From: Epiperipatus broadwayi
Lineage: Eukaryota > Onychophora > Udeonychophora > Euonychophora > Peripatidae
NCBI GenBank assembly: GCA_028023455.1
Contig: JAQFVV010006653.1
Coordinates: forward strand, 374,001-438,000
Direction: 5' to 3'
DNA: 64,000 nucleotides
Shown: in pieces, positions 44,900-56,515 of the stretch
Numbering within the stretch: position 1 is the first letter of the stretch
Layout: every line of letters starts with the position of its first letter
Program-made: the position numbers and the translations under genes
Notes under the pieces: model-generated
Told to the model about the DNA's origin: nothing
The model's input: the letters and a program-made list of their open reading frames with translations, nothing else
Databases searched by the model: none

Positions 44900-45885
44900 T
44901 ATAGAGCTCACAAATAAGTTCTTAACAAGCTGTGCAGAATATCCCCAGACTCATTTCTACTACTGGCTTCTTCAGTGAGGTGCTAGGATATTCAATCATT
45001 AGATTAAAAATACCAGGACAAGCTCAGAATTTTATCTAATGGATAATTATTAACTAGAAAATCTGAAATTTTCAGACATTCATATATTTTCTAATCCAGC
45101 TATCTAACTTAAATAGCCATATGGGACTGAACCAAGTTTAGATACACCATATATTAATAACTTTAGTAATATAAAATCATCAAAGCCTTAATAGCAAAAA
45201 ATAAAATTACAAAGAAATCAAGTCATAAGTCACATGACCTAATTTAACAAGCTTGTATTACAAATGTTATATATAGAGTTCACAAATAAGCTTTTAACAA
45301 GCTTTGTAGAATATCCCCAACCCCAGCCCAGTTTTTGCTACTGGCTTCCTCAGTGAGGTGCTAGGATATTCAAGCATTATATTAAAAATACCAGAACATT
45401 TTGCAAACCTTGTTAAGAGCTTATTTGCGAGATCTATATATAACATTTGTAATACAAGCTTTTAAATTAGGTCATGTGACATATGACTTGATTTCTTTGT
45501 AATTTTATTTTTTGCTATTAAGGCTTTGGTGATTTTATATTGCTAAAGTTATTACTATATGGTGTATCTGAACTTGGTTCAGTCCCATATGGCTATTTAA
45601 GTTAGATAGCTGGATTGGAAGACATATGAATGTCTGAAAATTTCAGATTTTTTACTTAATAGTTATCCATTAGATAAAGTGCTGGGCTTGTCCTGGTATT
45701 TTTAATCTAATGCTTGAATATCCTAGCACCTCACTGAGGAAGCCAGTAGCAGAAATTGCTCTGGGGAAGGGGATATTCTGCAAAGCTTGTTAAGAGCTTA
45801 TTTGCGAGTTCTATATATAATATTTCTAATACAAGCTTATTAAATTAGGTCATGTGACATATGACTTCATTTCTTTGTAATATAT
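44900..45885. repeat. family C repeats, ~1 kb compound palindrome
   Basis: Left half: GAGCTCACAAATAAGTTCTT, then the full unit to AATCAAGTCATAAGTCACAT, then a second partial unit. Right half (45410-45885) is the inverse: GAGCTTATTTGCGAGATCTA, TTAGGTCATGTGACATATGA, ATTTCTTTGTAATTTTATTT. Four hammerhead regions are visible. The minus-strand one at 44937-44993 keeps the core; 45309-45371 (minus) has GAAA mutated to AAAA; 45735-45795 (plus) has CTGAGGA and GAAA but a changed cleavage triplet. Confidence 0.85.
44937..44993 (-). ncRNA. hammerhead ribozyme, family C
   Basis: Minus strand: GAATATCC, TAGC, ACCTCA, CTGAAGA, AGCCAGTAGTA, GAAAT, GA, GTC, TGGGGATATTC. CTGAAGA fits CTGANGA. The cleavage triplet is GTC and the T-G pair replaces C-G in stem III. 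The distal stem pairs as GAATATCC/GGATATTC with a shortened internal loop. Confidence 0.5.
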
Positions 45886-46024
45886 TTATCTATATATATT
45901 ATTTGTGAATAGGAATTATTGTGTATTTGTTGTTAATTACTTCTTATAAAATCTCACTTTTTTCTTAATCATATAACTGTTTTTAAAAATATAAATATTA
46001 ATAGTACTTTTTTTATATTTGTAG

Positions 46025-46096
46025 CTTGTAAAAGAACAAAAATCCAAAATTGGAGACTTATGGAAAGCCAAAGCTGAAGTTCAACAGTTATTTAAG
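46025..46096 (+). CDS. coiled-coil protein gene, exon 5
   Basis: The acceptor is TATTTGTAG|CTT and the donor is TTTAAG|GTAAAT, phase 0 on both sides. It encodes 24 residues: LVKEQKSKIGDLWKAKAEVQ then Q-L-F-K. Helical heptads continue, and the single tryptophan of the visible protein is here. The exon follows the 19.3-kb intron; its GC content and clean splice sites leave little doubt that it is real. Confidence 0.87.
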
Positions 46097-47099
46097 GTAA
46101 ATATTTCTTTGAAGAAACAAATATTTAACTGAAAAATGGCAACAAATTTTATTTGATTTATAGTTAGCAATAGGAACAATTTAAGTAAATGTAAAAATAT
46201 TAATTGCGACATCCATATATTTGAAGATGGCTTCTTAATATATAAAGCTATATTTCATAAACAATAATGTAATTGGCTTTAGCACCTATAAGAGTTGATT
46301 ATGTCTACGAGTAGTGATGAAACCACATCATGTTATAACTATGTAGTCTTTTTTTGCAGTCAATGTTTTGTTACTCAATTGTCCACATGGGATTAATTGG
46401 GAATCTTATCCAATAGCCAACAATAGCTATATGCTCATTTATTAACAAATACTGGATGGATATCCAGACTAATTAATCATCAAGTATCTGGAAAAAAGAT
46501 TCTAAGCCTATTTGTGACCTAAAAAAGTGTTCAATGTTTACGCAGCCTGGATACAAATCCCAAATCACAGATATGGTTAGTGAAGTCACTAACTGCAACA
46601 CCATATCTTTTTCATTTGTAAGAGAATGAGTTAAAAAGATTCTATTTTTTTGGTAGACTTGAATAATTTATCCTTAACTTATTGTTGTTGTTTTTTTAAA
46701 TTTTATTTTATTCAAAATGATTAAATACATTTTTATTTTTACTTTTAATATTAATTTACATTATGATTACAAATGAAAAATGGAAAAACAATTCCTAAAT
46801 AAACCTTCAATTAGCAGCAATTTTTGCTAAGGTGTAAGAATACAAGCTTAAAACTTGTTGATATCAGCATTGTTTTTTTTCATATGTCATAGCATCGACC
46901 GGGATGCGAACCCACAATCGTCTGCAAACAACTACTTGCTTGCAAGGCGGCTGCGATGACTTCTTGGCTAACAACGCTTGACAGATATCAGCATTGTTAT
47001 ACATGCTTTTACATGATTTTTTTTAATAGCATCATTGATTAATTTGGGCACTATAAATAGATTTTTTTTTATCAAAGTTCTTTTTACTCATATTTATAG
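46097..47099 (+). other. intron 5 of the coiled-coil gene
   Basis: 1003 bp from GTAAAT to ATTTATAG, phase 0. It contains one tRNA-type SINE at 46860-46998; the rest has mixed-composition sequence at 46320-46620 that I cannot assign. Confidence 0.75.
46860..46998 (-). repeat. type II tRNA-derived SINE, copy 4, with 15-bp TSD
   Basis: GATATCAGCATTGTT flanks the element at 46860-46874 and 46984-46998. On the minus strand: GTCAAGCGTTGTTAGCCAAG, GTCATCGCAGCCGCC, the duplicated TTGCAAGCAAGTAGTTG, GTGGGTTCGCATCCCGG and TCGATGCTATGACATATG with an A tail. The insertion is in the last intron, antisense to the gene. Confidence 0.9.
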
Positions 47100-47156
47100 C
47101 ATCAGCACAATAGAGTGATACGAGCAAGAGATAAAGAAGAGCAAAGCGTATCTTAA
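47100..47156 (+). CDS. coiled-coil protein gene, terminal exon with stop
   Basis: The acceptor is TTTTTACTCATATTTATAG|CAT. The frame is phase 0 from exon 5 and encodes HQHNRVIRARDKEEQSVS followed by TAA at 47154-47156. This gives a natural basic-then-acidic tail. The six exons then sum to 585 bp, exactly 195 codons with the stop. It could be a chance acceptor, but the polypyrimidine tract, phase and charged composition agree. The terminal exon would continue as 3' UTR. Confidence 0.7.
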   Translation, partial: HQHNRVIRARDKEEQSVS

Positions 47157-47276
47157 ATATGCTTCTGCAAAGTGAAGATCACCTCAGTATTTTTCCATAG
47201 TATTCATCAGCCTAATTATTTTTTGTTTGGTGAAATGTTATAGTTTTTTCTTTTCTTATTTTACTCCCTAATTCAT

Positions 47277-47433
47277 AATAGCTTGATAAATAATATTTAT
47301 TTTATAAAGCGCAGACGGTATTGAAATTAAACTGAGAGACTGCAACCTCTCAAGCGCTTTTCCTGATTGGCTGTTGATAGTTATAAGCGCTTGAGAGGTT
47401 GCAGTCTCTCAGTTTAATTTCAATAGCTTGATA
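47277..47433. repeat. perfect 40-bp inverted repeat with 12-bp flanking repeats
   Basis: ATTGAAATTAAACTGAGAGA and 20 more bases (47320-47359) are the exact reverse complement of 47385-47424, around a 25-base loop. The direct repeat AATAGCTTGATA occurs at 47277-47288 and 47422-47433. The hairpin is only 160 bp past the stop codon, so it probably lies in the 3' UTR of the coiled-coil gene. It is a small hairpin-type transposon or a hairpin formed by strand-switch replication. Confidence 0.85.
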
Positions 47434-47455
47434 CATATTCTATAAATAATTACTG

Positions 47456-47461
47456 AATAAA
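47456..47461 (+). promoter_or_regulatory. possible polyadenylation signal AATAAA
   Basis: First AATAAA after the TAA of the terminal exon, 300 bp downstream. In AT-rich DNA such hexamers are frequent, so this is only a candidate. Confidence 0.3.
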
Positions 47462-50400
47462 TGGTTAATGGATTGTTCATATTCTGATTTTCTTTAAAAA
47501 ATTCTCTGTTATGAAAATCCTCAGTTATTTGAGAAAGTGATAAATGTTCCACTCAAATTCAAATATTAGTCTTGTTTTTATGGTTGGTGAATACATTATT
47601 TATAATGCTAGGAGGTCTTTCTATAAATTGGGAACTTTAAAATAGCACTGCATTTGTTAAAGAAAAAAAAAAAACAAGCATTTATAGCTTCAGAATAAAT
47701 TTTAAAAACTATCTCTAATGGAATCACAGAGGTCAAATGTCAGCACAAAAATATATATAGAATTTAACAATACTTTGCTGAAAAATTAACATTAAGTTTC
47801 TTATTAGAATATTCTAAATAAAAATAGTCTTTTTTTTTTTTACTTGCTGTGGATATTTTACCAAAAGTCTCCAGCCAGATTGTTGTAACAAGTGAAGTTG
47901 TCCAAACAAAAATATTTTTAGTACTACATATTAATCAACCACAATATAGGCATAATATATAATTTAATTTAAATTCTTAAATAGTTATTCAAATATATGT
48001 ATTTCTTTTACAATGTTTTACTTACAATTTATTAATATTATTTTGTGGTCATTACTTTATGATAACATTATCTTTACTATTATTGTTTATTATTATTTAT
48101 CATCCATGAATGATTAAATGTTCTAATGGCATTGGCTTGATCAGTGTATTTACTTTATATCAATTATTTTATATTTATTGAATTGGTTTATTTTTTAAGT
48201 ACTTTTATTAGTCTATATCAAAAATTGTTACAAATAAATTAGAATATTTGCAGTTGCAATTTATGATTAATTGATTATAAACGGTTTATGATAATACTGT
48301 CTTCTTTTTAAAACCAGACGTTTTTTTAGTGTATATTTAATAGATCAAAGTCAGATATGTAGTAGTCAAAACATAATCTTACGTTTATCTCATTCTCACT
48401 AATAAAAATGTTTATTTTTAAATCATTAATCCGGAAGTACTGGAGAAACTGCAATGAGAGCTATATGAAAACTAACCATCTGTTTTCAGTACTTATTCAT
48501 CATTTCATCTATATTCCAGCTGATAAAAGGTTATATTTAAATAATAATAATCATATGGTTAATTTGTCCAAAGGGAAGTGATGTTCAAATACTCAATAGG
48601 CACTATTTAGATGACAAAAGGGAGATCATTATTTTTTTATTTAATTCAATTGAAAATCAACTAAAAACTTTTTGTTCTTGAATTCACCATTCTTCCATTA
48701 CACTTTTTTATATTAAGCACAATTCTTATATTATCAAGAATTATACAATATATTGCTTTATTTATATGTTATGTTTTGGTCAAAACTTGGTGACCATCTT
48801 TAAATGAATGTTTGATGGTGGTGATTTTTACTTTATACTCTTCTGAATATTAAAAATTTTGCTAACAAATTATACAATGATTAAAAAAGGAATGTTGACC
48901 TGTTCATTTATGGTTAAAGCAAAAAAAAAAAACTGACTAATCTGATTAAGTATCCATTTGTTTTGGGATATTTTATTTTTCATATTTGGGGTCTTTTCAA
49001 AATTTTTGTCATCATTTTTATAGTTCATAAACATAAAAACTTTTTTTTCTTCTTTAGTACTCAAGATTCATGTCCATAGAGATTTACAAGGTCTCATGAT
49101 GTACTGATTAACTTATTTACTTTCCATGTCCATTACCTGACATCTGGTACCAATTTTAACAAACTGAATTTCAAAAAAAATATATCAAATTATATGCAGA
49201 TTTAGAATTTTTTTTGAACAAAGCCTGCCTATAGTTAACCTAACCAGTTATTTAACATTGGGCAATATGTAGCTAAAAGTTTCAGGATAATCTGAGTTGA
49301 GATGAATGTTAATCTGCTGACAGCAAAACACAAAAAAGGCAAGTGTTATATAACATAATTATTATCAAAAGTGAAGCTGTGCTATACTTCTAAAAGTATT
49401 GCCACTCTAGTTCATTTTTAACCATATCTTAATATCTCTTACCAGATTTTCATCACAATTCTATCAAATGATACTCTGAAACAAATTTCTTGATTGATTA
49501 TACTTTACAATCTTTTTATTTTATTTTATTTGTATAATTAAATAATATATACTTTTGAATGATAATATATTATTTTAACCATAATTTTTTTTTAGGGACA
49601 TAAAATGAAACAAAAGCATAATATACAATATATGCATATATATATAAAGTTATTAGTGGTTAATTTTCTGAGCTTTGCTTTATATAAATTCACTACTTCC
49701 ATTGTCAAATCTTTTTACAAACAAAAAGTGAACCCATCTGCATTTGTTTTCCCCAACTTTTATAAAAAAAATAGATTTCTGACAAATGACATTATTTAGA
49801 GTGAATGATGTCAAATGGACCCTGGTAACAAAACCTTATTTATTGTAGCTAATAATTTGAATTCACAAAATAAAGCTAATTATAATTTATTTTAATATTC
49901 TCATAAATATATAGCAAGAGAGAGAAAGAGAACATTTTCAAAAAGTATGATTATTTTATAATGCATTTTGTCAAGGAGTCAAAAAAGAACAATTTTTTGA
50001 TAATATTAATAGTATTTCATACATAGAGGTGTTGAAAGCATTAGATATAACTGTAATGTATTTCCTGTGCAAAGCATCCAGTCAAAAGCAATCACTTTAT
50101 ATATGTATGTCTGTAAATAATTAATTGCAGATCAAAAACACCAACATCTCTCATATAGTATCAGTGAAAGAGGAGATAATATTTATCACACTAATTTACA
50201 GATAATGTGAATTTTTTAACAGTTTCTAATTCTATTTAGACTTCAGTTAGATATCTATTTGCCTACAAGTATTGGACTCTGCTATCACTGGCTTTCTGGA
50301 AAAAAAACCTAAGCTTCTGTAAAATCCTGAAAAAATATTGTTATATTTTAGTCAGTCCAGATTCAAATCCTAAACTGCATATATGGTAGCCAGATAACTC

Positions 50401-50788
50401 TAATCACTGTGCTATGAGAACCAATAACTAGATGTCTACTCAAATAATAATAACAAATCTGATAAAATAAAATTATTAATAAATAAACGTGGTTAAATAT
50501 TCATATAAAGATATGGATTATTTTAATTTAATTTTTTTTAAAAAAATCTTTTCTCTAATATATGTAAATCCAATATACTATAATTATTCTTTGCTGGAAT
50601 ATTGTTTTATTGAATGATATATATACATATTAATTGATTCTCCTTAAGAAACTATTGGGTAAATATTCTCTTATTGTTCTTTGGCTTCATGAATGTTAAA
50701 AATGCTTAGATTAATTTTAAAGTATTACATTATATTAAACTTTCAGTTTCAAAATTGTATGAATTAATCATTAATATCATATCATTTA
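47462..50788. other. intergenic or 3' flank, no gene seen
   Basis: AT-rich sequence with poly-A/T runs (47660, 47830, 48920). Open frames are short and without recognisable composition. No repeat family described here occurs in it. Confidence 0.6.
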
Positions 50789-50990
50789 CATATCATACCA
50801 TTTACAACTTTCTTAAACACTTTATCAATACTCTTTATATTGATTATCCTGTAGTCATCATCAGAGCTCTTTACAATCCTGTTTCTAAAAAAGAGCTCTG
50901 ATGATGACTGCAGGATGGTTGAAACTTAGTTTTGATATAATTAAAGAATATTAATAAAGTGTTTAAGAAAGTTGTAAATGGTATGATATG
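50789..50990. repeat. ~200-bp fold-back element
   Basis: CATATCATACCATTTACAAC and CTTTCTTAAACACTTTA at the left are the reverse complement of the right end, TAAAGTGTTTAAGAAAGTTG TAAATGGTATGATATG. The inner arms CATCATCAGAGCTCTT / AAGAGCTCTGATGATG meet at a 17-base loop. It may be a miniature inverted-repeat transposon; TSDs were not clear. Confidence 0.82.
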
Positions 50991-52079
50991 TTAAAGTAGA
51001 AATCAATACATAAGAAAAGGAAGAAGAAAATTTTATTAATACAGTACTAGTAATATTACAATGCATCAAACAATAACTTGCACATTTGAAAGTTGATTTA
51101 ATTACTAAAAAACAAAATTTTAATGTGTCTAATTACAATTTTCTTTTTGGAAGTGCAATATGATAGCCAAATTCGAATTTTTCTGACATATATTAAAAAA
51201 TCATTAATCATTTCAACAAATATTTTCTGCGCATCTTGCCAAAATGTATTTAAAATCCTACATGATTTAGTATTGTGTTAGATTGTCGGGCTGTGGAGCA
51301 TAAGACCCTTGAATTGATTTCAGTCCTGGCATTGCCAATGCTCAAATTTTTTATGAACTTCCAAACCATGAAACCATTTGGTTATTTATTTTGTATTGTG
51401 TTTAAATGTAAATTTGCTTGTATTAAATAATTGAACAATATTTTGAAATATTTAATTATTTTTTATCTATGCCCAAGTTTTATACTAATATTTTTAAACC
51501 ACAACATACTCTATGAACACTAATAAACTTCCTCCTAATATGGATAAAATATTACTATGTTTATAGAAAAATCTGTTAAGGTTACTGTAAATTATTTATT
51601 AGATTAGAAATTATTATATTATTCTTAGCACAGATATAAACTTAGAATTTAATTAAATCCTAACCTGTCACATCTTGAATAGCATTATTTTAATTATAAT
51701 TTTTGTTTTTACAATATTACATATGTATATATTAAAAACGTTTTTTTAACACTGCCATACTTTGAACAAATGAATACAAACATCACAAAAAGGCAGGTGG
51801 TTCCAAAATATATTTCTTTTAAAATTAAATCTTTATAATCATTAATAATCTCTGTAAAGATTATAATTATTATTAAGATTGTATGGAAATTTATAAGTGG
51901 TGACAAAATAAGGCAGATAAATAGTTTGTGATAACCATAATTATATGTTAAACTATTTCTCTCATTGTGTTGGACCATACCGAACCATGGAAAGGCAAGC
52001 ATTTACTAATTGTTGCTATATAAACTTATTATTTATAATACATAGTTAAAGATGTAAATGAGTGATTATAGGTTTGCAA
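50991..52079. other. AT-rich intergenic sequence
   Basis: No gene or recognised repeat. A short mixed-composition block at 51280-51380 may be an old transposon scrap. Confidence 0.55.
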
Positions 52080-52795
52080 AAAAGTAAAGTCAGATGTCAC
52101 ATGACCTAATTTAAACAAGTTTGCATTACAAATGTTATATAAAGAGCTCACAAATAAGCCCTTAACAAGCTTTGCAGAATATCCCTAATCCCAGTAACTA
52201 TTAAGTAGAAAATCTGAAATTTTCAGACATACATATGTTTTCCAATCCAGCCATCTAATTTAAATAGCCATATAAAATCGCCAAAACCTTAATAGCAAAA
52301 AATAAAATTTCCAAAAAAATCAAGTCAGATGTCACATGATCTAATTTAAACAAGCTTGCAATACAAATGTTATATGAAGAGGGATATTCTGCAAAGCATG
52401 TTAAGAGCTTATTTGCGAGAATCTTTATATAACATTTGTAATACAAGCTTGTTTAAATTAAGTCATGTGATATCTGACTTGATTTTTTGTAATTTTATTT
52501 TTTGCTATTAAAGCTTTGATGATTTTATATTGCTAAAGCTATTAATATATGGTGTATTTGAAATTAGCTCAATTCCATATGGCTATTTAAGTTAGATAAC
52601 TAGATTGGAAGACATATTTTCTACTATCCATTAGATAAAGTGCTGGGCTTGCTCTAGTATTTTTAATCTAATGCTTGACTATCCTAGTACCTCACCAAGG
52701 AAGCCAGTAGCAGAAACCAGTCTGGGGTTAGGGATATTCTGCAAAGCTTGTTAAAAGCTTATTTAAGAGGTCTTTATATAACATTAATAATTATA
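52080..52795. repeat. family C fold-back repeats
   Basis: Starts AGTCAGATGTCACATGACCT, includes TCAGACATACATATGTTTTC and AAATCAAGTCAGATGTCACA a second time (52318), then inverts: AAGTCATGTGATATCTGACT and onward to TTTAAGAGGTCTTTATATAA. The only hammerhead region (plus strand, 52690-52745) reads ACCAAGGA in place of CTGANGA and is decayed, although GAAAC and AGTC are present. Confidence 0.85.
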
Positions 52796-53884
52796 GGTTT
52801 GTTGGTTGATTATATAATGGAAAGATACAGTGGGATGTAAATGAATTTTAGAATTAATACAAAAAAATTTTTGCTGCAGTAAAGTGAAAAATTATTTTTA
52901 ATAACTTTTTATCATGATAAAAATTATATATATATTAAAATATTTTCTTTTGTTTGATATTATTTTAGTTATCTTTGTAATCTGTTATCAATAAATTTGT
53001 GAATATATATATTTCATTTTTTTACTTTTAAAAAAAAAAATCAACATTATTTTTTTAATCTTAGAAATGAAATGTTATTTTATTTCTATAAAATAATGAA
53101 AAATAAAAAGATAATAGAATATGCAATAAAATTTAAACAATTAAAATTATCTAACTTTTGTTTTTAAACTTAGCTTTTCTATTGTTAAAAATCGTTTTAT
53201 TATCTTTTCAACTCTAGATATATTACTTTATAGAAATCTTACTTCTGAATTATTGTGACAGTAATTATTTATGCTATGTATATATTAAATTAAGAAATTA
53301 TGTATAAATGCTGAAATAAATAATCATATAATTAGTTGCTTGGGAGGTTATGTGCTATTCAAATATTCAAATGATTGGTTGAGGATAACCATTCTGTTCA
53401 ATTTTGTTTTCTTTATTCAGATTGAAGATATAAAAATGACATTTATTTTTTGATATATTACTTCCTTTTTTAAAAAAAAAAAAATTAAGCCTTAATTTAC
53501 TTTAATATAATTTTTTTGAAATTTGTATTCAACAAAAATGCATGGTGTTGTTTAATTATATGTATTAATAATGATCTATTAGCATGAAATCTGTTTATAT
53601 GTTTATTGTTGAAAGGAAGTTTCTTTGACAACAAGTTGAGATTGTTGATTGTTATTGATATCAATGGTTGAATTGTATTGTATGTTATATACTGTGTATA
53701 TTTATGAATATTATGTGTTTTAAAATTCCAATTGTTCTCTATGCAATTTAAAATCACAGTTGTTTTTTCTGAATTTTTTAAAAAATTATGCACTTATTCC
53801 TATAAATGCTACATATGTTTACTTTTTTTATAGTTTTACTTGTGTGTGAACATGAATTAGGTTTAATCTTACAATATGTTACTA
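52796..53884. other. AT-rich intergenic sequence
   Basis: Nothing recognised. The A/T content is extreme (runs near 53030 and 53470). Confidence 0.55.
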
Positions 53885-54004
53885 CATATTTATGTCAATC
53901 TGGCAGTAACTTTGTAAATCTTATGAAAATATCATGTACAAGATCTGTGTACATGTTATTTGGTCAGATCACAAGGTTTACAAAGTTATTAGTGGATTGA
54001 CATG
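53885..54004. repeat. family G palindrome, copy 1
   Basis: TATGTCAATCTGGCAGTAAC with TTTGTAAATCTT at the left mirrors AAGGTTTACAAAGTTATTAG then TGGATTGACAT at the right, around a centre CATGTACAAGATCTGTGTAC. Followed by TGGAATAATACCCAAGTACC, a block also found beside copy 2. No hammerhead core is visible. Confidence 0.75.
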
Positions 54005-54466
54005 AATGTGAAAAGGCATAGCCCATCTAATATTGTACTGCTGGAATAATACCCAAGTACCAAAAAAGTAAACATATATATGATTTGCAGGAATAAATGC
54101 ATAATTAAAAACAACCAACATTGTAAAGCAAAAAATTTTTATCTTAAAAAATAGATTTTCTCGCCCCCTGAAAATATATTGAATAAAAAGTACCGAATAA
54201 ACTTCCATATGCATAAAACAATCACTAAATTATAATTTTATTAAATAATATTTACCACAAAAACACATAAAATAAACACGTACACTACTTACACTGTAAT
54301 AAATAATAGGAATTAATCATGTTCAAACAACCAAATTGAAGCTTCATGTTACCACAGAAAATGGACACCTGAACTGAAAATTTTCCCCAAAATTAACACG
54401 TGATGGCAAAGTGTGTTGACATTTCCCAGAAAAATACTACAAAATGTATTTTTTGTAGAAATAAAA

Positions 54467-54671
54467 AATATGTAAACAAAACAATTAATTCTGAACAATA
54501 AAAAAATATAAATTATAAAATTTTACTATCGCTTTTCATGCAGGCGGAAAAAATTGGATAAAAATTTTTAATAAACCTATACTTTTTTGTAAATACACAA
54601 AACAAAACAACTAATTTAGAACAATAAACAAATATCAATTATAAGAGTTGTTATGCAGGTGGAAAAATTTG
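54467..54671. repeat. imperfect tandem duplication, ~120-bp period
   Basis: GTAAACAAAACAATTAATTC, then GAACAATAAAAAAATATAAA and CATGCAGGCGGAAAAAATT are repeated as ACAAAACAACTAATTTAGAA, CAATAAACAAATATCAATTA and TATGCAGGTGGAAAAATTT, about 80% similar. Confidence 0.7.
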
Positions 54672-54956
54672 TTTTATATCATTGAGTATAGAGAAAAATG
54701 TGTGGTAATTTTTGTGCAAATGATGTCACATAAATTCGGCAAGGTATGAGACTAGGTGTTGGCTTGATATCCCATGCTGATGTTTCTTTCACCATTTTGT
54801 GGAGCCTCATAGTGTTTTGACTGTGCACCCAGTTTTTAGATCCACCAAATTATAAGTGTCATCACTGTCTAATATTTAACTGTCATGATTTCTCTGCACA
54901 CACCACCAAACATGTACTGTTGAGGAAGAATTCGGCCTTGTTGATTTTTCTTCGTG

Positions 54957-55110
54957 AAAAAAGGCTTTTGTCAATTGTCAAATATAAAGAATGTAAATAT
55001 AAATAATGCAAAATAACAGCAATCAAATTAGATTTTGAAAAAGACAGTTTTTGCAACTGACAAATATAAATAATGCAAAATAACAATAATCAAAACAGGT
55101 TTTGAAAAAG
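54957..55110. repeat. imperfect tandem duplication, ~75-bp period
   Basis: AAATATAAATAATGCAAAAT then AACAGCAATCAAATTAGATT is followed by TTGAAAAAGACAGTTTTTGC and a second AAATATAAATAATGCAAAAT with AACAATAATCAAAACAGG and TTTTGAAAAAGAG. Confidence 0.75.
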
Positions 55111-55290
55111 AGAATCATGTTTTCACATGTTTTTTAATATACATTGCAGGGTTTATTTTCTTTCAATTGATTATATCGCAAGATTACACATTTATCATGG
55201 ATGTGAAAAGGCCTCCTATCTTTTCTTCATTGCAGGAATAATATCCAAGTACCACTTTTTAACTCGTATGTGAACATGTTAGCTTTAGTT

Positions 55291-55489
55291 TTGCAATACG
55301 GTATTTATTAGACTTGCTGTACCTTTTCATATTCATGTCAACCTGCTGATAACTTTGTAAATCATGTGAAAATATCATGTACAAGATCCGTGTACACATT
55401 ATTTTGCTCAGATCACAAGATTTACAATGTTATCAGCGGATTGATATGAATATGAAAAGGCACAGTACGTCTAATACCATATTGCAGGA
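55291..55489. repeat. family G palindrome, copy 2
   Basis: TTGCAATACGGTATTTATTA and CCTTTTCATATTCATGTCAA on the left mirror TTGATATGAATATGAAAAGG and TAATACCATATTGCAGG on the right; the centre reads CATGTACAAGATCCGTGTAC. About 80% like copy 1 in the shared part and about 1.4 kb from it in the same orientation. Confidence 0.82.
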
Positions 55490-55499
55490 ATAATACTCA

Positions 55500-56175
55500 A
55501 GTACCAATTTTATTTATACTTAAAAATTGCTTGATTAAAGTTTTACAAATTTTTAATAAAATTAAAGTTTATGAAGTATTTTATAGTACAGGACTACAAC
55601 ATTTTTATATCAGAAAATATGTATCTTACTGCTGTATATTCCTTTTACAAAAGTAATGATATTTTAAATTATATTCTAGACTTATTTATTCTGAAGTTAA
55701 TTAAGGAAATTCTACAATTTACAAAATATTGTTGAATGTATTTTGAAAAAAAGGTAAAACAATATTTAAATAACCTACTGCAAATCAAATGTTTATATAA
55801 TAACCCCTCCTAGAAAAAAAAAACATTAGACTTATTTCCTTAAAGACTTTATCTTGTGGCTGAGGCAAGAGCATTCTTAGTTTTATCATCTTGTTTCAAG
55901 CAGCACTAGTGTGAAGGTTTGTTTACTTTCTGTATAGTTAAAATAGGAGATATAGATAGATACTTATCTATCAACCAATATAATATGATTAGTTGGATTG
56001 GTTTAATGCAATTTAATATATATATATATATATCATTATATTAATAAAATAAATATTTTCAAAGAGTTTTTAAAAAACAAACAAACATGGACTTAAGAAT
56101 TTACTTTATCTAATGATGTAAAGTTTTATAAAATTTTATGATATTCTTCTAAAATTGATATGATAGAATAAGTGT
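55500..56175. other. AT-rich intergenic sequence
   Basis: No gene seen. A (TA)n run lies near 56020. Confidence 0.55.
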
Positions 56176-56515
56176 GCAGTGATTACAAATGTCGACCTGC
56201 CCACCCAGATCACAGTGTGTACATTTGATAGGAATTGGAATTAAGTTTTCTAATTAACATAAAAAAGGAACAATATGGTAATATATACGGTTACAAAGTT
56301 TACAGATAATCAAGGTCAAGTAAAGGTGGACAGAATCAACTGGTTATTAAAACAAGCTGGTACAATGTGAACTAATGATTTTGCCAGATCAACGTTAATC
56401 CAATAGGAATGAGTTTATATCGATTTAAGGAGTCCGGATCCGCAGTGACTACAAACTGTCAAGCTGCCCATCTGGATCACCTTGTGTACATCCAATAGGG
56501 TTTGGAATTAACTTT
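56176..56515. repeat. ~75-bp direct repeats 265 bp apart (TRIM-like?)
   Basis: GCAGTGATTACAAATGTCGA to AATTAAGTTTT (56176-56250) matches GCAGTGACTACAAACTGTCA to AATTAACTTTT (56441-56515) at about 80%. The spacer is 190 bp and non-coding. Direct terminal repeats of this size could be a miniature LTR element or two halves of a tandem SINE; no primer-binding site is evident. Confidence 0.6.

Larger units (their letters stand above)
26731..46024 (+). other. intron 4 of the coiled-coil gene, 19.3 kb
   Basis: Runs from GTAAGA to ATTTGTAG, phase 0. It holds most of the family A, B and C fold-back repeats, the Penelope-like fragment, one SINE and the candidate solo LTR. No feature was recognised in 26740-27100, 27330-28650, 29040-29640, 30670-31790, 32640-32950, 33320-35360, 36850-37585, 38180-39030, 39595-40825 and 43260-44895; these are AT-rich with (TA)n and (TG)n runs (for example near 33420 and 34530). 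Confidence 0.75.

Noticed and set aside
53885-55489. A hammerhead in family G
   Set aside because: CTGATAA occurs near 55345 and GAAAA follows, but there is no stem II between them and no NUH triplet in a pairable position.
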